From: Psychrobacter sp. 4Bb
GTDB lineage: Bacteria > Pseudomonadota > Gammaproteobacteria > Pseudomonadales > Moraxellaceae
Direction: 5' to 3'
DNA: 64,000 nucleotides
Assembly (NCBI RefSeq): GCF_002836735.1
Contig: NZ_PJAS01000072.1
Location: forward strand, 62,001 to 126,000
Shown here: positions 27,627 to 35,760 of the stretch, one piece after another
Layout: each line of letters begins with the position of its first letter
How positions within the stretch are numbered: position 1 is the stretch's first letter
Notes under the pieces: model-generated
Told to the model about the DNA's origin: nothing
Database searches by the model: none
Seen by the model: the letters and a program-made list of their open reading frames with translations, nothing else
Program-made: the position numbers and the translations under genes

Positions 27627-28066
27627 CTAAAACTCCTGACCATTATATTTGGCGACCGTCACCTCCCAAAGCTGACTTTCATCATCAAGTTCATCAGATA
27701 GCTCATTTACATTAAATAAAGGGCGCAGCTGTGCATAACTGGTACTACCTTCACCGTCGTTCATCATAGCCAGTAAATGGTCACCCTCGTAATCCTTACC
27801 GTACTGTTTGACTAAACTTGCTTAGACATTATTCCCAATGAAAGTGGCGTTTGGATTGTTTTCAACGGCATATGCATCTGTGGTGCGGATGCCATTATTA
27901 ACAGTATATTGCCAATTTTCACTAGTTGCAGCTAACGGTTCATCAACTGTAATACTGGCTATATCCTCAACTCTTCTAACAACGCACCTTAATCTCTTTG
28001 ATTTCAGATAACTTTACAATAGTTAATGAAGATTATTTGCAAAGTAGATGGTGTAACATTGTTCAT
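27627..28066 (-). pseudogene. Decayed gene of unknown function
   Basis: A coding-like frame ends at 27627 (LVKQYGKDYEGDHLLAMMND, then SYAQLRPLFNVNELSDELDD). It is cut by TAA at 27832-27834, preceded in the same frame by EDIASITVDEPLAATSENWQ and TTDAYAVENNPNATFIGNNV. The frame is open back to about 28013. A plausible original start is ATG 28066 (MNNVTPSTLQIIF), joined to the rest by frame changes. Composition looks like a real protein, and homology is not recognised. It lies between the DUF262 promoter region and the Xre regulator. Confidence 0.5.
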
Positions 28067-28197
28067 ACTTAGTTCCAAAAAATGTAATATTAAAGGATAT
28101 TACTGCGAATGAGCTAATCGGCTTGTAGATTTATGGGCATTTATTTCGAGAATCGTTAGCCAAATATTCAGGGTAAATTTTAATCCTTTTGTTATGA

Positions 28198-28635
28198 CTA
28201 CTTCGAAGTAGATACAATTAGAGCCATCTGCACAATATCCTTTAATGTGTAATCCTCATTACTTGTAGCCCCCGCTTTTTGGAATGTGTCTTCAACACGA
28301 ATTAATCTTTCTAAAGCTTCGTCATAACGAGTTTCGTCTCTATTTGGCAATAAACGTCTACCAAAAGATGGTTTTTCGTCACCTCTAACAACGCTGTCTA
28401 GATCATTAGCCCAGTCACGCAATGTATCTCCTGTCAATATATACATAACATCAAAACCCATATATATGAGCCTAGACAATAGAGAGGCAGGTATATCTCT
28501 TTTACCTGATTCATAGTTACGATAAGTATTAGGATGTATATCCAACTTAGAGCATACATCTAAACTCTTAAGGTTTAAACGTACCCTTTCAAGCTCAATT
28601 CTTTTCCCTATCTCTTCTAAACTAGCATTTACCAT
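28198..28635 (-). CDS. Xre-family HTH transcriptional regulator
   Basis: 145 residues from ATG 28635 (a GTG at 28644 is an alternative). The N-terminal Cro/CI HTH is IGKRIELERVRLNLKSLDVC followed by LDIHPNTYRNYESGKRDIPA. The C-terminal part is charged and may mediate dimerization. It is divergent from two small RHH-like genes and the primase gene, with an operator-like palindrome between, so it is probably the repressor of the island's replication-integration operon. Confidence 0.82.
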   Translation of the reverse strand: MVNASLEEIGKRIELERVRLNLKSLDVCSKLDIHPNTYRNYESGKRDIPASLLSRLIYMGFDVMYILTGDTLRDWANDLDSVVRGDEKPSFGRRLLPNRDETRYDEALERLIRVEDTFQKAGATSNEDYTLKDIVQMALIVSTSK

Positions 28636-28660
28636 AAAAGACACTTATTTAATTGATGAA

Positions 28661-28680
28661 ACACTTGTATGTGTAACACA
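28661..28680. promoter_or_regulatory. Operator-like palindromes in the divergent promoter region
   Basis: Perfect palindrome TGTGTAACACA (28670-28680) preceded by ACACTTGTATGTGT, an overlapping second dyad. It sits between the Xre gene and the divergent operon, the expected place for repressor binding. Confidence 0.5.
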
Positions 28681-28752
28681 TTTGTATTATTATGAACTCA
28701 ATCGAGTAAAACATTTCATTTCAACATACTATCAATTATAGGATATCTCAAT

Positions 28753-29001
28753 ATGCTTACTACTGCATTAACTTCTACTATCAAAGGTCAACTACAAAAG
28801 TCTAAGCGGATTTCAGTTCCCATTCGTCTACAAGTAGATGACCATAATGAGCTTAAACATCTAGCGGATATACAACAAAGATCCATGAGCTTTATTGCTA
28901 TGAGACGTTATTTGCTTGGTCGTAATCAAGAACTACTAAGTCATGAAATTCATAGTAACAGTAGCGATTCAAACATCAAAGGAGTGAAAAATGTTAAATA
29001 A
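28753..29001 (+). CDS. Small ribbon-helix-helix-like protein
   Basis: 82 residues. The segment KRISVPIRLQVDDHNELKHL, then ADIQQRSMSFIAMRRYLLG, looks like a beta strand followed by two helices, as in Arc/CopG-type DNA-binding proteins. It is the first gene of the rightward operon and overlaps the next small gene by 11 nt. Possible role: control of replication or excision. Family not firmly identified. Confidence 0.6.
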   Translation: MLTTALTSTIKGQLQKSKRISVPIRLQVDDHNELKHLADIQQRSMSFIAMRRYLLGRNQELLSHEIHSNSSDSNIKGVKNVK

Positions 29002-29155
29002 CGTCGATCTATATCCAACACCTCACGAACAAGAACTACTACAACAAAAAGCTGCTCAACACAATATGAGCGTCACAGAATTTATTGCGGCAGTAATACG
29101 TAAAGCTATAAGCGACAAAGACGACACAGACGACTCTCAGCGCATTAATAATTGA
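28991..29155 (+). CDS. 54-residue RHH-like protein
   Basis: Starts at ATG 28991, overlapping the end of the preceding gene, with a strong GGAGTG site. PHEQELLQQKAAQHNMSVTE followed by FIAAVIRKAISDKDD resembles the helix-turn-helix part of ribbon-helix-helix proteins, with an acidic tail. It precedes the primase gene by 70 nt. Confidence 0.6.
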   Translation: MLNNVDLYPTPHEQELLQQKAAQHNMSVTEFIAAVIRKAISDKDDTDDSQRINN

Positions 29156-29225
29156 TTATTAATAAATATAACTGCTGAAAATCTCTTATATAACCACTTC
29201 AAGTCAGTTTCTATCGAGTAAATAA

Positions 29226-31973
29226 ATGAAAGCTATGAACTCACAAGTTCGGGACGAGCTAATAACTCGTCTCACAGGGGATTTTGCGCTCAAATTTTCC
29301 TCAGATGGGCAATATCTACGTTATGGGAAATGCCCTTCATGCAATAAAAATGAGTTATTCACTGACTCTAATGCACCTTGGAAGATACTATGCGGCCGCG
29401 CCAATAAGTGCAGTTACCAAGCATCCACTCGTGACATCTACCCAGATATATTCGCCAATTGGACGCAGAAAAACCCGCCAACTCCCAGCAACCCAAACGC
29501 CACTGCTGACGCTTACCTACAATCAGGGCGTGGCTTTGATATCGTCAAATGGCAAGGCAGCTATACCCAAGAAGTGTTCAAAGACTTTTATTCGGATTTT
29601 ACTTGCCCCACGGTACGTTTCAACATCACTAGCGAAGGTCAGACAGCAGGTTACTGGGAACGATTGATCGAACCTGCTACCAACATCAAAAAAGCACGCG
29701 TGCAAACAGGCTTTAAATTCAAAGGACTTGCTTGGCTACCGCCGAAGCTGAATTTGCAACATGGTGTCTGGGCATATGTAAAAGAGCTCTGGGTTAATGA
29801 AGGCATTTTTGATGCGATGGCATTGACCGAGAACGGCAAACACGCTATCAGCAATATTACCGCTGGAAACTATCCCAAGACTACGTTAGACCAGATAAAA
29901 GCTCGCCTGGACGAACTGGGTAAGCCTTATCCAAAGCTAATCTTTGGTTTAGATAATGACAAAGCAGGTCAAGAACACACGGATAAGTTAGTCGCTCGTG
30001 CCCATCAAGATGGCTGGGAGGCTAGCGCCGCGCAGTCAAGCGAGGATAGCGGCGGTCCTGACTGGAACGACTTGCATAAGCTTGGCAAACTTACCAATGC
30101 CGACTTCGAACGCTATCGTTTCTATGGGGCGCTACTGATTGCCCATACTGCAAAAGACAAGGCCTTGCTCACTTATAACCAATACGGCACTACTAGCTTT
30201 TATATGTTTTTTAATAGCTGCACCTATTGGGTGAAAGTAGACAGTGAAAGCTTTGATAAAGCCAAGCAAATGGACGCTGAAAGCGAACCGACTGAGGATC
30301 TATTCAATACTGAAGAGGAATTAAAAGAAGCTATACAGCTCTGGCATGACGACCTAATCCATTCCTGTATGACAGTCACCCAAATCATGAACTGCCAGCC
30401 ACAGGCGCTCTACTATCAGTCGAATCTTGTCACTGATGAAAGCTGGTACTTCTTTCGCATCCGTACACCGCAGGGCGACTCCAAAAACACCTTTACTGGT
30501 AGCCAGCTATCTGCAGCTGGCGAATTTAAAAAACGCCTACTATCTGTCGCACCTGGTGTCATCTATCAGGGCAATTCAAAGCAGCTCGACATTATGTTAG
30601 GACGTATGATCAGTGGCATTAAGTCTGTGGAGACTATCGATTTCATTGGTTATAGCAAAGACCACCAGACATACATTTTTAATGATATCGCCATTCGCCA
30701 CGGTCAGAGCTACCCGCTCAATGCCGATGATTATTTTGACTTACCAAATAATAAGAGTCTAAAAACATTGGCTGCCAGTCCAAATATAAATATTGGAGAG
30801 CACCCAAAACAACAGATTAACTGGATTGCCGATATCATTTCTGGCTGGGGTACTCAAGGAGTTATTAGTCTAGTCGGATTCATGGGAAGTCTATTCGCTC
30901 AACAGATCCGTCATCGTCAAAAGTCTTATCCATTTTTAGAGATCGTTGGCGAACCTGGTACCGGTAAATCGACATTGCTCAGTTTTTTTTGGCGTCTTAT
31001 TGGTCGAGATAGCTATGAAGGCATTGATCCCAACAAAACAACCAAAGCTGGTCGTCTGCGTTCATTGTCACAAACATCCAATATGCCCAGTGTATTTATC
31101 GAGTCTGACCGTGATGGAGCTGGCACTGGACGCAATAGTCAATTCAACTGGGATGAACTAAAGAACTTATATGACGGAGGAACTATCGGTACACGCGGCG
31201 TTAAGTCCGCAGGTAACGAAGTATATGAGCCACCATTCCGTGGCACGGTTGTTATCAGTCAAAACTTACCAGTAGTGGCATCTAAAGCTGTTCTAAGCCG
31301 TATCTGTCATATGTTTTTTATATTAGAACATCAGACCCTCGATTCGGAAGCAGCAGCACGTCGTATTGAAAGCTTACAAACTGAAGATGTAAGTCATTTT
31401 TTAGTCGATATTCTTAAGCTAGAAGAGAAAATTCTTGAGACCTTTTTTAAAACGAAGATTGAACATGAGCTTTGGTTAAAAGATAAAGGGATTAAAACGT
31501 TTCGGGTGGCACATTGTCACGCACAGTTATTAGCTCTGTTTGACGCTTTCAAAACTCACCTACTTCCTGGTCTTCTCTCTATTGAAGATTCTATAAAAGA
31601 AGAAGTATTCAGTATGGCAAAGGAGCGTGACCGGACTTTAGATACCGAGCATCCACTCAATATTCAGTTTTTTGATGTTCTAGATAAGCTGAATACACCG
31701 CCACAATTAATGGAAGGTAATCATATATTACGCAGATTACATCTCAACCACAGTAAAAAAGATGACCTATTGGCAATCAGTATGCCAGAGGTATATCGGC
31801 TAGCAAATGAGCAGCGATATAACCTTCCACCACAGAACGAGATGCAACAAGCTCTAAAACAGTCTAGAGAGTATAAATTTATTGCAGCTAACAAAGTTGT
31901 AGATTCAAAAAACATCAATCGAAGTATCCGATGTTGGGTGTTCGAGCAATCTAAAACTCAACCAATTAACTAA
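29226..31973 (+). CDS. Primase-helicase-like replication protein (zinc finger, TOPRIM, P-loop ATPase)
   Basis: 915 residues. N-terminal zinc-binding part: GKCPSCNKNELF and CGRANKCSY (about 34-65). TOPRIM primase core: ELWVNEGIFDAMAL and LIFGLDNDKAGQEHTDKL (about 195-260). C-terminal ATPase: Walker A IVGEPGTGKSTLL near 580, an acidic Walker-B-like VFIESDRDG, and a sensor-like VVISQNLP. This matches the multi-domain replication proteins of P4-like satellites and some prophages, which prime and unwind the element's own origin. It follows two small regulator genes and precedes the integrase by 27 nt. Confidence 0.82.
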   Translation: MKAMNSQVRDELITRLTGDFALKFSSDGQYLRYGKCPSCNKNELFTDSNAPWKILCGRANKCSYQASTRDIYPDIFANWTQKNPPTPSNPNATADAYLQSGRGFDIVKWQGSYTQEVFKDFYSDFTCPTVRFNITSEGQTAGYWERLIEPATNIKKARVQTGFKFKGLAWLPPKLNLQHGVWAYVKELWVNEGIFDAMALTENGKHAISNITAGNYPKTTLDQIKARLDELGKPYPKLIFGLDNDKAGQEHTDKLVARAHQDGWEASAAQSSEDSGGPDWNDLHKLGKLTNADFERYRFYGALLIAHTAKDKALLTYNQYGTTSFYMFFNSCTYWVKVDSESFDKAKQMDAESEPTEDLFNTEEELKEAIQLWHDDLIHSCMTVTQIMNCQPQALYYQSNLVTDESWYFFRIRTPQGDSKNTFTGSQLSAAGEFKKRLLSVAPGVIYQGNSKQLDIMLGRMISGIKSVETIDFIGYSKDHQTYIFNDIAIRHGQSYPLNADDYFDLPNNKSLKTLAASPNINIGEHPKQQINWIADIISGWGTQGVISLVGFMGSLFAQQIRHRQKSYPFLEIVGEPGTGKSTLLSFFWRLIGRDSYEGIDPNKTTKAGRLRSLSQTSNMPSVFIESDRDGAGTGRNSQFNWDELKNLYDGGTIGTRGVKSAGNEVYEPPFRGTVVISQNLPVVASKAVLSRICHMFFILEHQTLDSEAAARRIESLQTEDVSHFLVDILKLEEKILETFFKTKIEHELWLKDKGIKTFRVAHCHAQLLALFDAFKTHLLPGLLSIEDSIKEEVFSMAKERDRTLDTEHPLNIQFFDVLDKLNTPPQLMEGNHILRRLHLNHSKKDDLLAISMPEVYRLANEQRYNLPPQNEMQQALKQSREYKFIAANKVVDSKNINRSIRCWVFEQSKTQPIN

Positions 31974-32000
31974 CCAAATTTCACCAATAAGTGAGTCAGT

Positions 32001-33176
32001 ATGTCAGCAGGTATCGAAAAACTAAAGACTAGCATAAGAGTGTGGTGGCGTATTGATGGCACTCGCTATCGTGAGACGCTAAAAGACACTCCACCTACTC
32101 CCGCTAACATTGAATATGCTGAAGGTATAGCTGATCTTATTGATAAACAAATAAAGAAGGGGGTTTTTGATCGAGATCAGATGTTTCCAGATTCGGAAAA
32201 AAAGAAAAGTTCATATTTTGAATATTATATTCAACTTTGGTTAGATACAGCAGAATCTACAGTCGCGCCATCATCGTGGAGTTCATACGTCAGCAAAGTT
32301 GAAAATCATATCAAGCCTTATTGGCAACGTAAAGTAATCGCTAAGATTAAAGCAGAGGATGTCGAACGCTGGGTTTACAAGACTCTAATGCAGTCGCTAA
32401 GTCCAAAGACTATAAAAGATATTTTAGGGCTATTTCAGACTATTTGGACATACTGGGCGCGTGATCAAAAAAATGCTAATGATCCAACACAGTATATTAA
32501 GCTTGGTGTACGTGATAGCGATGACATCAACCCCTTTACCAAGCAAGAAATTACTACTATTTTAGCTATGGAAACACAGCCTATATTACGCAATCTCTGG
32601 ACTGTAATGATTTGGTCAGGACTATCCACTCATGAGCTTATGCCATTAGCTATAGAAGATTTAGATCTAGCGCAGGGGTGCGCCTATATAAAAAGAGGTT
32701 TTGTCAAAGGCGCTTACAGAGTCACCAAAAATCGCCGACGCAAACGTCAAATTGAACTACTTCCCATCGTGACTGATGCACTTCTCGATCAGATAAGTAT
32801 TATAAAAGAAAATAAGATGGTCAGACTCAAAGTATTAGACCGTGACAACCGTACGTATCGGAGTGAAGAATTAACTTTTTTATGGCCCAATCCTAACACA
32901 ACTAGCCATTACACTTATTCTCAGCTTGAAAAGCGTTGGAAAACTCATCTTTCTAGATGCAAGGTCGAATATAGATCGCTTAATACTGGTCGGCATACAT
33001 ACGCCAGTCAAGTATTATCTACTGGCGTCGTTACTGCAGAATGGTTAGCCAATCAGCTAGGCCATGCTAATACAAACATGATCCACAAGCACTATGGGAA
33101 ATTTATTCCTGAAGACTCTAAGCACATTATTAGTAGACTATCACAAGCGCTCTCAAGCGAGAGGCCCACTACTTAA
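32001..33176 (+). CDS. Tyrosine integrase with arm-binding N-domain
   Basis: 391 residues. An N-terminal DUF3596-like arm-binding region (about 1-60) is followed by a SAM-like core-binding domain (about 75-160) and the catalytic domain. Catalytic box II has Arg331 in TGRHTYASQVL; QLGHANTNM holds the box His; the nucleophile is Tyr365 in HKHYGKF. In box I the usual Arg is Ser209 (WSGLSTHEL), and the His three residues before Arg331 is Asn. It is the only phage-type integrase in the island, so it is the best candidate for tRNA-Leu integration. Reduced activity is possible. Confidence 0.85.
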   Translation: MSAGIEKLKTSIRVWWRIDGTRYRETLKDTPPTPANIEYAEGIADLIDKQIKKGVFDRDQMFPDSEKKKSSYFEYYIQLWLDTAESTVAPSSWSSYVSKVENHIKPYWQRKVIAKIKAEDVERWVYKTLMQSLSPKTIKDILGLFQTIWTYWARDQKNANDPTQYIKLGVRDSDDINPFTKQEITTILAMETQPILRNLWTVMIWSGLSTHELMPLAIEDLDLAQGCAYIKRGFVKGAYRVTKNRRRKRQIELLPIVTDALLDQISIIKENKMVRLKVLDRDNRTYRSEELTFLWPNPNTTSHYTYSQLEKRWKTHLSRCKVEYRSLNTGRHTYASQVLSTGVVTAEWLANQLGHANTNMIHKHYGKFIPEDSKHIISRLSQALSSERPTT

Positions 33177-33261
33177 ATTGCATCCGTTATATAGCATATA
33201 TAACTTTCGTTATGGCGAACAGTTAGCACATAACCTTAAAGAAGAAAGTCTTGCCGATACC

Positions 33262-33993
33262 TTATTTATTCTTTTCGCGATAATCCCAAGGCTTTTCTAA
33301 GTCCATAGCCCAAACACCCATCTGATTGTCCTGAGCGTAATCATGAGCTTGGTTGTAGGTATCATTGTACTCGCCAACTATATCTTCTCCAGAGCCAGCG
33401 TAGAACCACGCCATACCTTTTTCTATTTGCTGTTGATTACAATCAATTTCTGCTGACTCAACTCTTGCTAGAGTTCTCCCATATTTATCTTTAGGAATAT
33501 TCGTATCAATGAATAAAAGTCCTCTGTTCTCACCCCCAATACAATTACGTAATTCCTCGGCACTTTCTGTGCTCATTGGCTGACCAATTTCAGGCGCATC
33601 GATACCAATCATTCTTACTTTAACCTTCTTACCACTTTCATCTAACCCTTGAATAGTGTCGCCATCAATGACATTAATATCAGTAAGGAGTATTTCCATG
33701 ACACCGCCATTACTAGATTTGGCAGTGCCATTTTCAGGGTCAACGCTACTTAAACTGTCTTCATTTTTATCTGATTTTTGACTGGGTTCACTAGCTTCCA
33801 CACTAGAATCTGTTTCTTCTTCTAATACCTCTTTTTCAACTGGTACTACAACTTCAGCAGTGTTTTCATATTTTTCTTGCACACTCACTGGTTTTTCTTT
33901 ACATCCAGTACCAAGCAAGCTAATAGAAATTAGAGAAGTTAATAAAGCTAGATGTCGTACATCGCTAAACGTGTTTTTAATATTGAATTTCAT
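33262..33993 (-). CDS. Thermonuclease (SNase)-family lipoprotein
   Basis: 243 residues from ATG 33993 (AAGAGA site; an upstream in-frame start at 34074 is unlikely). The lipoprotein signal peptide ends LISISLLGTGC. An acidic Ser/Glu linker (about 25-100) precedes an SNase domain: VIDGDTIQ, VRMIGIDAPEIG (catalytic Arg and Asp) and KDKYGRTLARV with catalytic Arg. It would cleave DNA or RNA at the cell surface or in the periplasm. Island cargo, convergent with the integrase gene. Confidence 0.85.
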   Translation of the reverse strand: MKFNIKNTFSDVRHLALLTSLISISLLGTGCKEKPVSVQEKYENTAEVVVPVEKEVLEEETDSSVEASEPSQKSDKNEDSLSSVDPENGTAKSSNGGVMEILLTDINVIDGDTIQGLDESGKKVKVRMIGIDAPEIGQPMSTESAEELRNCIGGENRGLLFIDTNIPKDKYGRTLARVESAEIDCNQQQIEKGMAWFYAGSGEDIVGEYNDTYNQAHDYAQDNQMGVWAMDLEKPWDYREKNK

Positions 33994-34149
33994 AACGTTA
34001 ATCTCTTGATTATGATATCTAAACCATAATCTAATAGAGTTGTATTTTAGCCAGTAATTTAAAAAGCTATCCATTGTATATAGGACAGAATACTGGATCT
34101 TGAAAGAACTAGTTTGAAAGGTAGAGCTACTGCATCAGAGAAATATCAA

Positions 34150-34180
34150 CTCTATTTTGAGCTACACTTCTAAAATAGAG
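34150..34180 (-). terminator. Stem-loop after the interrupted gene's 3' part
   Basis: CTCTATTTT / AAAATAGAG (34150-34158, 34172-34180) with a 13-nt loop, just downstream of the stop at 34195. The U-run is weak. Confidence 0.45.
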
Positions 34181-34194
34181 CTAAATGAATATTC

Positions 34195-34566
34195 TTATTT
34201 ACAGTAGTAAGTAAATAGACTACTAACAGCTTCTTTAGGGATATGGTCAGTCCATTGCTCATTCCAAGGTCCCATATTCTCTTTAAGACCAATAGCCATA
34301 GAATCTTTTAAAGAAATCTGCTCCCTGTCTCCTCGGTCTATATAAGAGTTTCTTGGATCACTGCAATTAACTAATACAAGATCTTCAAAAGGTTCATCGA
34401 AATTATAACCAGCACCTCTGACGTCAGCCAATACATATTTAACCTTGCCTTTATTTTTTACAATAGTATGGGGTTTTGTGTACCAGGAATTATTTCTGAC
34501 CTCGGGTGAATCGCTATAAATCTCTTCCATTTCTTGGTCATAATCGAGAACATTACCGTAACCACA
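34195..34566 (-). pseudogene. 3' part of an exported-protein gene split by the three-recombinase element
   Basis: The frame is open without a start codon from about 34566 (YGNVLDYDQEMEEIYSDSPE...) through HQ-free segments such as YVLADVRGAGYNFDEP and DLVLVNCSDPRNSYIDRGD to a stop at 34195. The missing 5' part is at 45605-45754 on the same strand, 11 kb away: signal peptide, then DMIEYENKYSDEVPFIDLG. The combined product would be about 165 residues and resembles the surface-adhesin-E-like small exported proteins, as does the lipoprotein at 45931. An internal ATG at 34530 would give 111 residues without a signal peptide. Confidence 0.75.
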
Positions 34567-34584
34567 CTACACATTACATTGGCA

Positions 34585-34676
34585 GGTGGTGACATGACAT
34601 AAACCTATGAAAAATCTTATGTATAGAGAATAAAAAATGTCACCACTAAATCAAGTTAAGTGATGACATTTAATGC
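34585..34676. repeat. Cluster of TGACAT motifs at the cargo end of the element
   Basis: Within 92 bp: GGTGGTGACATGACAT (34585-34600), ATGTCACCAC in inverse (34637-34646), GTGATGACAT (34660-34669) and a further inverted TATGTCAT just after. GTGACAT also occurs in inverse at the other end (about 45574-45581). Likely recombinase-binding sites. Confidence 0.5.
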
Positions 34677-34743
34677 TTTATGTCATTAGCTAATTTAATA
34701 TAAACTCCGTAGGAATTGGTTTGTATAAAGTATAGATTTAAGC

Positions 34744-35760
34744 CTAATCCATAGGTTTAACTTTAGTTTCAATGAAGTCTATTTCAGACTCACTCAGACT
34801 ATATTTCTTATACAACTGTTGATCTATTTCAGGAATGGGTTTGGACCAATCAATATCAGAATTAGAGGTAAAGTCTTGCAATGGTACTTTAGCCCATTTA
34901 GGGGGAGGGTTATGTTGAGTAATTTTTAGGATACCTAACATAACTCGTACAAATTTAGATTTAATATATTTCAAAGTATTTTCTGCTTCGAATCTAGTAT
35001 TAAACTTTCCAATAGACAAAAAGCTTTGTGTAAAGCCGACTGAAGGTTCACCGATAAGTGGTGAGCTAAATATTTCACCTAGTTTTCCAGAACCATTAGC
35101 ACATGGTATGATAACCTTCCATTTATCTAGGTTAGGATGACTTTCTAAGTAATTGCGATTAATAAATTTATAAAACCTTTGGTTTGTAATCAGCCCTAAA
35201 ATACTGACATCATCTTCTGATATCTTATCATCACTAAAAATATCTACTGTACTGAATATGGAAGTAGTGAGGCGCTTTTCTTTTCCTTTACTACCTATCT
35301 TAGCTTTAAGGTTGGCGTGGTCTCCATACAGAGATTCCAAATCAAATTTTTCTTGCAGGTAAATAGATGGAATAATGTTTTCAAAATCTTCTTTATTAAC
35401 TACTTTCTGAACAATACTATTGAGTTGACTATATGAAGTGAACATCCCAATTGCACCAAAGTCTTTTTCTTCATTACGGTATAGAACTGCCACTCCTCCC
35501 TTAAATCCTGTGTGAGGAAAAACTTGACGGGCGTCTGGATTGTAATACACAACTTTTACATGCTTATCATTAAGCATGTGTTCGTTCCAGCTTTTATCCG
35601 TATTACCTGCATTAAATAAAAATCGAGCAGGTGAAATTAAACAGTATTTTGAGCCAACTTTTTCAGCTAAATTGTAAAAGTGATGATAAATCGCTCCATC
35701 ACTGGTATCTTTTAAAGTCTCTTGATAAGGAGGGTTTCCTATAACAACATCAAATTTCAT
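34744..35760 (-). CDS. Adenine-specific DNA methyltransferase, catalytic half (Eco57I-like)
   Basis: 338 residues beginning MKFDVVIGNPPYQET. The NPPY motif IV of N6-adenine methyltransferases is at residues 9-12, and the rest is a target-recognition-like region. The SAM-binding motif I is not here; it lies at the end of the preceding 1080-residue protein. The two genes overlap as TAATG, so they are translationally coupled and probably form one methyltransferase from two chains. Alternatively a frameshift split one gene. It is the last gene of the restriction cassette. Confidence 0.8.
   Translation of the reverse strand: MKFDVVIGNPPYQETLKDTSDGAIYHHFYNLAEKVGSKYCLISPARFLFNAGNTDKSWNEHMLNDKHVKVVYYNPDARQVFPHTGFKGGVAVLYRNEEKDFGAIGMFTSYSQLNSIVQKVVNKEDFENIIPSIYLQEKFDLESLYGDHANLKAKIGSKGKEKRLTTSIFSTVDIFSDDKISEDDVSILGLITNQRFYKFINRNYLESHPNLDKWKVIIPCANGSGKLGEIFSSPLIGEPSVGFTQSFLSIGKFNTRFEAENTLKYIKSKFVRVMLGILKITQHNPPPKWAKVPLQDFTSNSDIDWSKPIPEIDQQLYKKYSLSESEIDFIETKVKPMD

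Noticed and set aside
29523..29854. Leftward frames inside the primase gene
   Set aside because: Shadows of the 915-residue gene; no ribosome-binding sites.
34195..34530. Treating the 111-residue product as an intact gene
   Set aside because: Coding sequence continues upstream of that ATG to the element border and its signal peptide half is found at 45754.
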